Counted from the stretch's first letter, positions 1-8,494 are shown. The stretch is 64,000 bases of DNA from Cupriavidus sp. D39 (GCF_026627925.1 NZ_JAPNLE010000001.1:372001-436000); one strand, 5' to 3'. Translations and numbers: made by a program. The notes: generated by a model from the sequence alone, not told the origin.

Positions 1-425
1 TCCCGATCGGCGATACGCGCCCTGCTTCCGCTGCGCAAAACTACCGCAGCGCGGTCGACCATTGACCAAGGGTGGGTCTCCTGGGCTGCGGCCGACACTG
101 CAGCCCGATTTTTTGCCCGTGCCGCGGTGAACAGAGACGACTGACCTGCCGGGATCCGGAGCGGGCGCGCAGTTTCATGCGGCACTATCTGCCCGAGCTA
201 ATGGATGCCGCGGCGGCGCCGCGTGCGGCGCTCGCAAAAGCTAGCGCCGCAGTAGCAGAGGAGCGCCTACTCACCCGGCGTGACGGGCTCAAACCAGTGG
301 GGTAGGACAGTCCCTTCAATGGGGTAGGAAAGCCCCTTCAACTCCAAGGCCAATTAACAACCCTACGGTACCTCTCCTATGCTTTAGTTGCGTGTGGCGA
401 AGGGCCCTCATCCTCGATCACCCGC
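1..425. other. Window start without a recognisable gene
   Basis: No reading frame here resembles a family I recognise. The longest plus-strand frame (72-305, 77 codons) is arginine- and alanine-rich as expected of a chance frame in GC-rich DNA and has no clear ribosome binding site. The stretch ends at a strong terminator hairpin, so a gene whose body lies to the left of the window may end here. Confidence 0.4.
298..341. repeat. Tandem 22-bp direct repeat, two copies
   Basis: Two adjacent 22-bp units (298-319 and 320-341), each beginning TGGGGTAGGA and ending CCCTTCAA, differ at two positions. Origin and function are unknown. Confidence 0.6.
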
Positions 426-467
426 AGTGCCGCGACTCTCCTCCCCTCGGGTCGCGGCACTTTTTTT
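426..467 (+). terminator. Rho-independent terminator
   Basis: A perfect 11-bp stem (AGTGCCGCGAC at 426-436 with GTCGCGGCACT at 451-461) encloses a 14-base loop and runs directly into seven T residues. The orientation is for plus-strand transcription coming from the left. The LigD fragment starts only about 12 bases later, so the breakpoint of that fragment lies next to this terminator. Confidence 0.85.
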
Positions 468-478
468 ATCGATGAAAC

Positions 479-612
479 GCAAAGCGGCCCTGCAGAAACT
501 GCTGGCTGACCCGCCGGCCGGCCTGATGTATGTGCAGGACGTCGACGATGGGGAATGGCTCTACGACAACGCGCTGGCGTTGAAACTGGAGGAGGTCGTC
601 GCGAAGCGGGCC
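479..612 (+). pseudogene. ligD: LigD ATP-dependent DNA ligase fragment (motif IV region)
   Basis: About 44 codons in one open frame read like the middle of the LigD ligase domain: a KAALQKLLADPPAGL stretch, an acidic GEWLYDNAL segment and EEVVAKRA, which matches nucleotidyltransferase motif IV (normally EGVVAKR). Nothing before or after in the frame is LigD-like: a terminator lies just upstream, and downstream the sequence joins the inside of a transposase gene. The fragment begins almost exactly where the broken ligD at 6441-7536 stops, so the two may be parts of one gene separated by rearrangement. No start codon of its own is expected; it is a remnant. Confidence 0.7.
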
Positions 613-1213
613 TTTGCGATAGAGCTTCGCATCGGGATCGGTCCTGGACTGATGCGTATCGTTGCTGCGCTTGTGCCCCCTGAAGTCGCCGCTATCGTTG
701 TCGCCGTCGCTGCCATCCTTTCGAACAAAGCTCTTGTGGCCTGCCCACGCCTGAATCAGCGTGCCGTCCACGCTGAAGTGCTCGGCCGACAGCCAGTTTT
801 TCTTCTGCGCAAGGGCAAGCACCTCGTTGAAGAATTCAATCACCGCATCGTGCTGGATCAGGCGCGCCCGATTCTTGGTGAAGACCGTGGGCACCCAGAC
901 TGCGTCGTCCATCGACAACCCGATGAACCAGCGAAACAGCAGGTTGTACTGCGTCTGCTCCATCAATTGACGCTCGGACCGGATGCTGTAGAGCACCTGC
1001 AGCAACATCGCTCGCAGCAGCTTCTCCAGCGCGATGCTCGGGCGACCACCCTTGATGTCGGCCTCATACATCCCCGCGAACAGCCGATCCATCTTCGCCA
1101 AGGCTTGATTGACCATGGTGGCGAATCGGGCACAGTGGATGGGACTTGGGCACAAAATCGTCCAGCCGCCGCATGGTGAACAAGCTTTCGGTGAAGGTAT
1201 CTGCGCCGCGCAT
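609..1213 (-). pseudogene. IS5-family transposase, truncated and frameshifted
   Basis: The minus strand encodes the amino-terminal half of an IS5-family transposase. It starts MRGADTFTESLFTMRRLDDF at 1213 and continues through MYEADIKGGRPS, LMEQTQYNLLFRWFIGL and HFSVDGTLIQAWAGHKS, the region carrying the first catalytic Asp of the DDE triad. An extra base near 1126-1130 breaks the frame between the first 30 codons and the rest. The gene stops abruptly after DAKLYRKG, where it abuts the LigD fragment, so the carboxy-terminal half with the remaining catalytic residues is missing. It cannot make an active transposase. Confidence 0.85.
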
Positions 1214-1607
1214 GCGATGTCGGAGAGTGAGTCGTGTCGAGTTCTCAGATCAACGTTTCGACATGGCGATGCGCTGACTCGGGGCCGAGGTACTTCAGCA
1301 GCCTGTTAGACCGTGGAATCTGTCGAAGCATGTGGCATTTGCATCGCTGCCGGGGGGCGCTGAAACTCCAGAGCGAAGACTGGGCTCCTCGCTCTGCACA
1401 GCGGATTCGACGAGGTTGAATCGATCGAGCCTTCGCTCAGCCGGTTGGATTGGCTCGTGATCTCGTATCGACTCATTGTCGGATCCCTGCCAAAAGCAAC
1501 CGAGTCCGAGCAACCGAGTCCGAGACAAGATAACCGTGGCAGCGCTACGGAGGCACCGCTCACCGGTGTTGGTGCACAATACGGTTGGCACGATGGAGAC
1601 AAGCTAT
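1214..1607. other. Intergenic stretch, no gene seen
   Basis: Open frames exist on both strands but overlap each other, lack family resemblance and have no convincing ribosome binding sites. The left part may contain the outer end of the truncated IS5 copy; no clear terminal repeat could be paired. Confidence 0.4.
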
Positions 1608-1994
1608 ATGGGCACGGAAGCCACCAGAAGCGAAATTGAAGCGGCCATCAGCCGCATCCTCCAAGGCACGCCAAAGCGCGTTGCCAGCGAGCGCCGTCTT
1701 TGCATTTCCGCAGTTGCGGAGGAAGCTGCTGTGTCAAACGCTACGATCCACAATCGCTATCCAGACCTAGCGGTGCGGATTCGTACAATCATGAAGCAGG
1801 GTATCGAGGCTGAGGCATTGGCCCAAAGCGAGGAAATTGCCAATTTGAGGCGCGCTTTGGCGCAGTCACGACAAGCTCTGAGAGGAAGAGACGACGAAAT
1901 TCGCCACCTAAAAGCCGTAAATCTGCTCTTGGCAAGAGAGATCCAAGCGCTTAGGGAGGACTTGGAATCGCTCCGCTCCAGTTGCACCGGCTAG
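1608..1994 (+). CDS. Small HTH plus coiled-coil protein, possible mobile-element accessory factor
   Basis: The 128-residue product has two parts. Residues about 15-55 form a predicted helix-turn-helix (ISAVAEEAAVSNATIHNRYPDL), similar to regulators that read DNA through a TetR-like helix pair. Residues about 65-125 are a continuous coiled coil (EEIANLRRAL and RDDEIRHLKAVN). This design resembles TnpC/DUF6262-type proteins that accompany some site-specific recombinases, but no recombinase is adjacent, so the role is inferred. The start at 1608 has a GGAG site nine bases upstream; an in-frame ATG at 1593 is an alternative. The next gene is an IS110 transposase in the same direction. Confidence 0.5.
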   Translation: MGTEATRSEIEAAISRILQGTPKRVASERRLCISAVAEEAAVSNATIHNRYPDLAVRIRTIMKQGIEAEALAQSEEIANLRRALAQSRQALRGRDDEIRHLKAVNLLLAREIQALREDLESLRSSCTG

Positions 1995-2077
1995 TGATCG
2001 TCTGATAAAGGGAGTCGTGCGCCCCTTTCAACATATTTAATCTCGGGCGTGACCGTCGGGGTAGATCCTATGAAGCA

Positions 2078-2105
2078 TCTAGGCCTCGCCACGCCGAGGC
2101 CTAGA
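2078..2105. other. Perfect hairpin in the IS110 leader
   Basis: An 11-bp perfect inverted repeat (TCTAGGCCTCG at 2078-2088, CGAGGCCTAGA at 2095-2105) with a six-base loop lies 35 bases before the IS110 transposase start. IS110-group elements encode their guide (bridge) RNA in the non-coding end before the transposase, so this hairpin could be part of such an RNA. That is an inference from position and structure only. Confidence 0.45.
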
Positions 2106-2140
2106 ATCAGCGTGCCGAGCTTGGCTCATAGGAGACCATC

Positions 2141-3292
2141 ATGCGTACAGATCAGGCATACACGGGTACAGAGGAGCGGGTGTTGGCGGTCTCGCTTGAA
2201 CTGGCAACCGCGAAGTGGAAGGTCGCGTTACACGACGGGCAGCGCGAGCAACCGGCGATACACACCGTCGCCCAACCGCAGGCGGCAACCCGCTTGCAGG
2301 CCGTGCTGGACCTGATCGAATACCAGAAACGCAAGTGGTCGCTGCCGGCAGGCGTGAGGCTCGCCGTGAGCTACGAAGCCGGCCAGGACGCGTTCTGGAT
2401 CTATCGCGCGCTGCAGGCACGAGGGATCGACTGTTATGTCGTCGATCCGGCCAGCATTCCGGTCGAGCGCCATCAGCGACGGGCCAAGACCGATCGGCTC
2501 GATGCGATTAAGCTCGTCATCAACCTACGCGCGTGGCTGCGAGGCGAGCGCGACCGCATGCATGTGGTTCACGTGCCGTCTTCGCAGGACGAGGCGTCAC
2601 GCCAAATGATGCGCGATCGCGGGGCACTGCAGAAGGAGGTCCTGCAGCATCGCGACCGGATGCGCAAACTGCTGGCCACGCTCGGTTGCTGGGATGACGT
2701 CGACAGCAAGGCCTTCGCCAACCGCCTCGCCCGTGACGAGGTGCTGTGCCACGACGGCGAACCGCTGCCGCCCGAGTTGCGTGAACGGCTGCTGCGCGAG
2801 TGCGAACGGTTGGCGCTGGCGGAGAAGCAACTCGCCGTGCTCGAGAAGACGAGACAAGCAATCCTGCCGGCACCCGCGCGCAAGCGGATTGATGCCCTGG
2901 CACGCCTAAAGGGGATTGGCGAAGTGGGTGCGTCGCGCCTCGCCCTCGAACTGTTCTGGAGAGAGTTCAGCAACCGATGCCAGGTGGGTGCCTGCGTAGG
3001 CCTGGTGCCGCAGCCCTACGATAGCGGCGAGAGCCAGGTAGACCAGGGCATCAGCAAACAGGGCAACCGACGGGTCCGCGCTCTACTGGTCGAGATGGCG
3101 TGGTGCTGGCTGCGCTACCAGCCCGACAGCGCGCTGACACAGTGGTTCATCCAGCGCACGCAGGGCACGGGACCGAATCGCCGGGCGCGGCGCATCGCCA
3201 TCGTCGCGGTCGCCCGACGCCTCGCGATTGCGCTGTGGCGCTATCTGAAGGACGGCGTCATCCCTGAAGGCGCACACCTGAAGTCGGCCTAA
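2141..3292 (+). CDS. IS110-family transposase
   Basis: A 383-residue protein of the usual IS110 length. The amino-terminal half carries the RuvC-like DEDD region (LAVSYEAGQDAFW, VVDPASIPVERHQRRAKTDRLDA); the carboxy-terminal half has the Transposase_20 region with ARLKGIGEVGASRL and the conserved block CVGLVPQPYDSGESQVDQGI followed by SKQGNRRVR. The reading frame is intact from ATG to stop. IS110 transposases form a Holliday-junction-like intermediate and leave no classical terminal repeats, so the element ends cannot be placed by inspection. The non-coding flanks hold hairpins at 2078-2105 and 3289-3306. Confidence 0.92.
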   Translation: MRTDQAYTGTEERVLAVSLELATAKWKVALHDGQREQPAIHTVAQPQAATRLQAVLDLIEYQKRKWSLPAGVRLAVSYEAGQDAFWIYRALQARGIDCYVVDPASIPVERHQRRAKTDRLDAIKLVINLRAWLRGERDRMHVVHVPSSQDEASRQMMRDRGALQKEVLQHRDRMRKLLATLGCWDDVDSKAFANRLARDEVLCHDGEPLPPELRERLLRECERLALAEKQLAVLEKTRQAILPAPARKRIDALARLKGIGEVGASRLALELFWREFSNRCQVGACVGLVPQPYDSGESQVDQGISKQGNRRVRALLVEMAWCWLRYQPDSALTQWFIQRTQGTGPNRRARRIAIVAVARRLAIALWRYLKDGVIPEGAHLKSA

Positions 3293-3684
3293 GCCCTCAG
3301 GCTTAGCAGGAAGGAGGTAAGGTTTAGCCAGACAGTACGTAGCAGACACGGTTTGAAGTGGACATGCCCGTGGCATTCCTGGGTTGCTGATGCAACCGAT
3401 TCATGTAGATGGGGCATGTTCCCGGCGACGTTTCCGGCGTAACGCGCATGCAGGATGAGGCCGGCCAGGCGCCGGCGGATAGAAGGTGGTCGGACGTCAC
3501 GTCCGACGCGCGCACAATCGGCTTCAGACTACTGGCTGCACGTAGGTACTGGCGCGTCGTTTGCAATGGAGGTGCTGGATTCGATTGCAGTCAAATACTA
3601 ACCAGTTCACCAAAGGGCTTGACAAAGTGCTGCTCATAGAAGGAATTCCCACTACAAGTAGAGTGTATCGAGGAGCGTGATGGG
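3293..3684. other. Non-coding stretch after the IS110 transposase
   Basis: No gene is recognised. A 7-bp hairpin (CTAAGCC, loop CTCA, GGCTTAG; 3289-3306) overlaps the transposase stop codon. In the IS1111 subgroup of IS110 elements the guide RNA lies downstream of the transposase, so part of this stretch could belong to the insertion sequence. The right part lies where the tnpB gene of the IS66 remnant would be expected, but no tnpB coding sequence is visible. Confidence 0.4.
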
Positions 3685-3965
3685 CTACCATAGCATCAGG
3701 CGTTGGTCCAAGTCGAGGCGAACTTCCAGCGCCGCACACTGCATCATCGACTGCGTTTCGGACGCCAGCGGCATCGCGCCGACGTCGATGAAGGCGTCGC
3801 GCCGCCGACTTCGGCCAACTGCCTGCGCCAGCGGCAGAACGTCGCCGTCGAAACCGACTCCGCCTGGCAGAACGATTTGATCTGCTGACCGCTCGACGCA
3901 AACCGCGCCAGCCGTTGGCGCCATTCCACTTCCTTATTCGATTGCTTTACGAGCATCCCATTCAT
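3685..3965 (-). pseudogene. tnpA: IS66-family TnpA accessory protein remnant
   Basis: The first about 60 codons read EWRQRLARFASSGQQIKSFC and FCRWRRQL, the helix-turn-helix of IS66 TnpA. The typical carboxy-terminal part (FIDVGAMP then LEVRLDL) follows in a different frame, so a frameshift near 3790-3810 splits the gene. The start at 3965 has a GGAG site seven bases upstream. TnpB and TnpC of IS66 are absent downstream, so only a fragment of the element remains. Confidence 0.75.
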
Positions 3966-4129
3966 GACCAATCTCCATCGTGCTGAACATGAAGGAGATT
4001 GTGCCGACGGGGACGCCGGTCGGATATAACGCCGCTGGCTTACCTCTTACCTACTCCCTCAGCCCTCTCACGTCAGATGGATCAGGCCTTTGCTGCCCGG
4101 TAGCCAGCTTCTGGCCGGGTTCACGAAAG

Positions 4130-4167
4130 CTTGGCGTGCAATATTGTCCGTTCTCTGAAGCGACCCC
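4130..4167 (-). repeat. Solitary Tn3-family 38-bp terminal inverted repeat
   Basis: Read on the minus strand the 38 bases begin GGGGTCGCTTCAGAGAACGG and end GCACGCCAAG. Both length and sequence pattern (GGGGTC, CAGA, ACGG, then GCACGC and AAG at the inner end) match the ends of Tn3-family transposons. The GGGG end faces right, so the element would extend to the left, over the insertion-sequence debris. No Tn3 transposase, resolvase or second end was found in the window. Confidence 0.75.
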
Positions 4168-4228
4168 TTACTGACGTCGAGCACGATGCGGCCGCTGTCT
4201 CATTTCTTCAGGGTGCCAACCTCCCGCG

Positions 4229-5041
4229 CTAACGCTGCAGCTTCCGATACTCATTGAAATGTCGGATCGCCCGCATCCCGTTGCCGAGGGTCTCGTAGAT
4301 ACGAGCCGCGTTGAAGTGCGCGTCGGCAAAGTCCGGCGCTAATTGGATACAGCGCTCATAGCTGATGAGTGCCTCCCCGGGGCGTTCCTGATCCTCCAAC
4401 GCTACGGCCAAGTTGAAGTGGAGCAACGGCTCGCTCGGCAGCTGTGAGATGCCAGAGCGGTACAGTTCGGCCGCGTCGCCAAACCGGCGCGCGTCGCACA
4501 TCATGCAGCCCAGGTTGAGATACGGATCCAGAAACGTTGGTTCTGCCGCCAAGGCCCGCCGGTATGCGGCCTCGGCATCGATCGGCTTCTCCGTTTCCAG
4601 TTCGGCACCGATGAGAAACCAATCCTGCGCGTCGGCAGCTGGTGGCCGCGCGTCGTGCAGTGATTGCACAATCGCGGCGCCCGGGTCGCCGGGCTCAAAA
4701 TCCATCAGCATCTGGCCAGACACGGCCTGCCATCCTTCTCTGCCCTCATCCCTTGTCGCCACCTCGTTGCCCATCGCGCGAATCCGCACGCCGGTCAGCG
4801 GCTGGCCGGCTCCGCGAGCGGCCTTCACCCTCGCCAGCGCGCGGACAATCAGCCGCGTTGGGATCTTGGCGTCATGCAGTGAATTTGCTGTCCGGAGAAG
4901 CACCATGTCCTGAAACGTGAAGAGGAGCTTCCGGCGCGGCCCGCGTGTGGGCGTGATGATCCCCTCGGTGACCAGCCTAGTGGCCACCGAACGCGGGATG
5001 CCCAGCATCGTCTCGGCGTCCTTCAGGGTGTACGTCGGCAT
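4229..5041 (-). CDS. MerR-type regulator with TPR domain, partner of Ku
   Basis: The 270-residue product starts MPTYTLKDAETMLGIPRSVA, a MerR-like winged-helix (residues about 1-70). A spacer follows, then tetratricopeptide-like helical repeats from about residue 140 (AEAAYRRALAAEPTFLDPYL, GDAAELYRSGISQLPSEP, ISYERCIQLAPDFADAHFNA). The start lies seven bases beyond the ku stop codon, so the two genes are almost certainly co-transcribed. DNA binding is inferred from the first domain and protein-protein contact from the second. It could tune ku/ligD expression or act with Ku on DNA ends; neither is shown by the sequence. Confidence 0.75.
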   Translation of the reverse strand: MPTYTLKDAETMLGIPRSVATRLVTEGIITPTRGPRRKLLFTFQDMVLLRTANSLHDAKIPTRLIVRALARVKAARGAGQPLTGVRIRAMGNEVATRDEGREGWQAVSGQMLMDFEPGDPGAAIVQSLHDARPPAADAQDWFLIGAELETEKPIDAEAAYRRALAAEPTFLDPYLNLGCMMCDARRFGDAAELYRSGISQLPSEPLLHFNLAVALEDQERPGEALISYERCIQLAPDFADAHFNAARIYETLGNGMRAIRHFNEYRKLQR

Positions 5042-5048
5042 CGGCCCG

Positions 5049-5942
5049 TCACTTTTTCGCCGCTGAAGCTCGCTTGGCGGGAGCTGGCGCTGGCGCCGCA
5101 GTGGCACGCTTCCCAGTCTTCTTGCTCTTGCCCTCCGCTGCAGCCGCTGAGGCCGGTGCCTTCGTTCCGCCCTGTTTGCGCTGGGCCATGCTTGCGCGCA
5201 GGGCCTCCATCAGGTCTATCACTTCCGCGCCCTGCCGCGGTTCGCTTCGCTCCTCGCTCACGGTGATCTTCTTGTCGATGGCCGCCAGGATGCGGTATTT
5301 CTCCTCATCCTTGTATGCCGTGGGGTCGTATCCGTCCACCGAGTTCTGTTCGATCAGCTGCTGGGCCAACGCCAGTTCGGCTGGCTGGACCTGGGCCTTC
5401 TCCACGTGCAGGTCCACCATCGATCGAACTTCGTCAGCGTAGATTAGTTGCTGTAGCACCAAGCCCTCGTCGGTCGCCCGCACCTGCACCATGTACTGCT
5501 TGCCTTTCCAAGTCCACTGCGCGAGCGCACAAGTCCCTGTCTTTCGCATAGCCTCGGCGAGCAAGTTATATGGCTTGCCGCCACGCTTGTCTGGGCCCAG
5601 GTAGTAGGCCTTGTCAAAGTAGATCGGATCGATGGCCCCGGATGGCATGAATGACACGATATCGACCGTGTGCTTCGCCTCGTCCTCCAGCGCCTTCAAT
5701 TCGTCTGGCTCAAACACCGCATAGTGATCCGGCTCGAACTCATAGCCCTTGACCACGTCGGACCGCTCGACCACCACATCCTCGCGGATGCATACGTACT
5801 GCTGTTTGAGCCTTGAGCCGCATCCCTTATGTAGCAGATTGAAGCTAACCCCCGTTTTGCTTTCCGTAGCGCTATAAATCTGCACTGGGATCGACACGAG
5901 GCCAAAGCTGAGAGAGAGGGAGGCAATGGAACGGGCAGCCAT
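5049..5942 (-). CDS. ku: Ku, non-homologous end-joining protein
   Basis: The 297-residue protein has the bacterial Ku core from residue 1 (ARSIASLSLSFGLVSIPVQI, SFNLLHKGCGSRLKQQY, KGYEFEPDHYAVFEPDEL) to about residue 250, followed by a Lys/Ala/Pro-rich basic tail (residues about 255-297), as in many bacterial Ku proteins where the tail aids DNA and ligase binding. Ku forms a homodimeric ring on double-strand ends and recruits LigD. ATG 5942 is preferred over an in-frame GTG at 5951. It is transcribed away from the ligD remnant, and its stop lies seven bases before the MerR/TPR gene. Confidence 0.95.
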   Translation of the reverse strand: MAARSIASLSLSFGLVSIPVQIYSATESKTGVSFNLLHKGCGSRLKQQYVCIREDVVVERSDVVKGYEFEPDHYAVFEPDELKALEDEAKHTVDIVSFMPSGAIDPIYFDKAYYLGPDKRGGKPYNLLAEAMRKTGTCALAQWTWKGKQYMVQVRATDEGLVLQQLIYADEVRSMVDLHVEKAQVQPAELALAQQLIEQNSVDGYDPTAYKDEEKYRILAAIDKKITVSEERSEPRQGAEVIDLMEALRASMAQRKQGGTKAPASAAAAEGKSKKTGKRATAAPAPAPAKRASAAKK

Positions 5943-6182
5943 GGCGATCACCGTACGGGTCGGGAGTACATCGATCTAGCTTAGATCGTGCCTGACGAAC
6001 CTGCGGCGTTCCACTGTCACTTTGCGGATAGGCGAGCACTTCGTGGCAGAACATGTGCGTGTAATTTTTGTCGGACTTACATGGTGACCAGTGCGATACC
6101 AAGTGTCGGACAGCGGCTTATTGCCGTTTGCATAGGACGGGGAAATACTGCGATCACAGAGGACGACGAAACGGAGACAGTC

Positions 6183-6431
6183 ATGGCGAACAAAAATGTG
6201 CATGTCGTTCCACACGGCGATAAATGGCATGTCGTGCGCGAGGGCGCCCACGAGCCCTCTTCTGCGCATGACGACCTAGAGGACGCCATCGCGGCCGGCA
6301 CGACGGAGGCAAAGCAGGACAACGTCGAGTTGATGATCCATGGGCGAGACGGGCAGATCCGCATGCGCAACAGCTACGGGCACGATCCTCGCGATCGTGA
6401 AAGGGTAAAGCCCGCGCCGCCCGGCTTGTGA
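6183..6431 (+). CDS. DUF2188 protein
   Basis: An 82-residue soluble protein with the DUF2188 pattern: an amino-terminal HVVPHGDKWHVVREGA strand pair, a central helix (EDAIAAGTTEAKQDN) and a VELMIHGRDGQIRMRNSYGHDP ending in two parts. The biochemical role of the family is unknown; members are small and often sit near stress or repair genes. The stop lies nine bases before the ligD start, suggesting one transcript, divergent from ku. Related copies are at 9909-10136 and, decayed, at 9178-9330. Confidence 0.85.
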   Translation: MANKNVHVVPHGDKWHVVREGAHEPSSAHDDLEDAIAAGTTEAKQDNVELMIHGRDGQIRMRNSYGHDPRDRERVKPAPPGL

Positions 6432-6440
6432 ACTCAGTCC

Positions 6441-7536
6441 ATGACTAAGTCGGCATCTACCAACGCGCGGAGCCTGGAGCGATACCGTCAGAAGCGGGAC
6501 TTCGCCGCGACGACGGAGCCGAGCGGCCAGGTGTCCGCCGCGAGCGCCGCCAGCGGCGCACTGCGCTTTGTCGTGCAGAAGCATGCGGCTCGCCGGCTCC
6601 ACTACGATTTTCGTCTCGAGCTTGAGGGTGCCCTCAAGAGTTGGGCGGTCCCCAAGGGACCCAGCCTGGATCCCGCAGAGAAGCGGATGGCCGTGCATGT
6701 CGAGGATCACCCGCTGGATTATGCGAGCTTCGAAGGCGTGATCCCGCCCAAGGAGTACGGGGCCGGCACAGTCATCGTTTGGGATCGGGGGACGTGGATG
6801 CCGGTCGGCGATCCGGTCGCCGGCTACCAGAGCGGCAAGTTGAAGTTCGAGCTGCAAGGTGAGAAGCTACATGGTCATTGGACCTTGGTCAGAATGCACG
6901 GCCACGGCGACGAGCGTCAGGAACCCTGGCTCTTGATCAAGGAGCGGGATGCGTTTGCGCGCTCTGCCGCCGAGTACGACATCACCGAGGCCCTACCGGA
7001 CAGCGTGCTGGCTCAGGGCAACAGCAAATCGGCTGCCGGCGGTAACGCGAAGACTGCCGTGCCAAAGCAGCGTCGCTCGCGCCCGGGGCAGGGCCGACTC
7101 GTACTGCCCGCTGCAGCACGCCCCGCCCCCTTCCGCTTGCGTTGGCCCCGCAACTTGCGACGCTCGCTTCAGCGGTGCCGCGCAACGCCGAACAATGGGC
7201 CTTTGAGATCAAGTTCGACGGCAATCGGTTGTTGGCAAGGGTCGACGGCGACGATGTCCGTCTCTTCACAAGAAATGGCCATGACTGGACATCACGCCTC
7301 AAATCGCTTGCGGCGGAGATACGCGCTCTTGGCCTCGGTTGCGCCTGGCTGGATGGGGAGATCGTGATACTCAGCGACAAGGGCACCACGGACTTCCAGG
7401 CGCTGCAGAATGCGTTTGATAGATCGAAGGTGGAGGACATCCAGTACTTCGTCTTTGACCTCCCCTTCTTCCATGGCCACGACCTACGACAGGTCCCGTT
7501 GGCCGAGCGCTGCGCCCCTAAGTTACTAGTGGCGTC
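6441..7536 (+). pseudogene. ligD: LigD (phosphoesterase and partial ligase domain), frameshifted and truncated
   Basis: Residues about 20-200 form a complete LigD 3'-phosphoesterase domain (LRFVVQKHAARRLHYDFRLE, VEDHPLDYASFEGVIP, GAGTVIVWDRG). The ligase domain follows in another frame from about 7142, with motif I FEIKFDGNRL (adenylated Lys), motif III AWLDGEIV and IIIa YFVFDLPFFHG. The frame changes in the linker, probably at the GGGG run 7085-7088. Coding similarity stops after VPLAER near 7515-7536, before motifs IV and V, and no polymerase domain follows. The missing next piece resembles the fragment at 479-612. As written, the gene cannot make a working LigD. Confidence 0.88.
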
Positions 7537-7607
7537 CAAAAGGCCGCCCTACACTTGGGTTAACAATGGACAACATGAAGCGCAACATCCTGCCCGGCGC
7601 TCACACG

Positions 7608-8005
7608 ATGTTAGCCTTTCATAACATGCTCGTCGGAGGCGAAACCAACGAGACCGTTCGGTTCGAGGCAAGTGGCAAGTCAGCGACTTGCCACTTGCGC
7701 GCCTGCTACCGCGGTCGAGTCATCGACGTGACCGCGACAGACTTTTTGAGGCCCTGTGCCAAATTCGGGAAACGCTAGCGTTGCAGGGGCTATATCCGCT
7801 GTGCCACGGAGTGAGCCTCGACGTGTACTCCATCGGCTCCAGCAGAAACCTGAATAGTGGATTGCTTGCCTATCGCCTCACCATGGGCCGGCAGGTTACT
7901 CAGTTCGATGTCGTGGAAACTTTTGGATGCAACGCCCAGATAACTCCGGCCACTGTGGCAGAGCAACGCGATTTCTATTCGCAATGGCTCCAATCCACTG
8001 CGTGA
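7608..8005 (+). pseudogene. Hypothetical protein, first of two tandem paralogues, frameshifted
   Basis: Read in two frames, this gene matches its downstream neighbour along its whole length: RFEASGKSATCHLRACYRG against RFEASEELDVCRLRALYRD, then GVSLDVYSI against GASLDVYYI and QWLQS against QWLLS. The first 19 residues align without gaps, which fixes the start at 7608. The frame breaks at the T5 run 7741-7745, where one base is missing relative to the paralogue (DFFEALRRI becomes out of frame). Function is unknown; no membrane segment or catalytic motif is visible. Confidence 0.7.
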
Positions 8006-8030
8006 GGCCGTCAATCAAAAATCACTTGCC

Positions 8031-8432
8031 ATGCCCACCCTTATAGTTCCGCTCAGTGGCGGCTCCCCGGACGAACTGATCCGGTTCGAGGCGAGCGAAG
8101 AATTGGACGTCTGTCGCTTGCGTGCCCTCTACCGTGATCAGACCATTGACCTGATGGCTCCGGATTTCTTCGAGGCACTCCGCCGGATCCGCGACATTAT
8201 GGCGTTGTCCGGGATAGGCCCACGTTGCTACGGCGCGAGCCTGGATGTGTACTACATCGATGGCGCCCAGCAGCTCGGTAAGGGCTTGTTCGCGCACCGA
8301 CTCATGATGGGGCGACAGCCGGTAGTGGAGGACATGGTCGAGACCTTTGCCATCGGCGCTGACGTGTGCCCCGCGACGGTGGTCGAGCAGAAGAAGTACT
8401 ACCAGCAGTGGCTACTGAGCCTACGCACATAG
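8031..8432 (+). CDS. Hypothetical protein, second tandem paralogue
   Basis: A 133-residue intact protein with no transmembrane segment. It is the unbroken relative of the preceding gene. Conserved between the two are an amino-terminal beta-rich part (GGSPDELIRFEAS), an acidic helix (DFFEALRRIRDIMAL), LDVYYI and an aromatic tail (KKYYQQWLLSL). I do not recognise the family. It starts 25 bases after the first paralogue and is followed by a terminator, so the pair probably forms the end of a transcript. Confidence 0.7.
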   Translation: MPTLIVPLSGGSPDELIRFEASEELDVCRLRALYRDQTIDLMAPDFFEALRRIRDIMALSGIGPRCYGASLDVYYIDGAQQLGKGLFAHRLMMGRQPVVEDMVETFAIGADVCPATVVEQKKYYQQWLLSLRT

Positions 8433-8444
8433 CTACGTCATCAG

Positions 8445-8494
8445 GCCGCGCTCCCTCGCCGCCGGCCTAAGCATTGCCGGGCGCGGCGTTTTTT
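8445..8494 (+). terminator. Rho-independent terminator after the paralogue pair
   Basis: A 7-bp outer stem (8445-8451 with 8481-8487) with an inner 5-bp stem (8462-8466 with 8476-8480) is followed by six T residues at 8489-8494. It begins 12 bases after the stop codon of the hypothetical gene. Confidence 0.65.

Noticed and set aside
388..1179. Long plus-strand open frame of 263 codons
   Set aside because: Only its first part is LigD-like; from about 613 on it is the antisense of the IS5 transposase.
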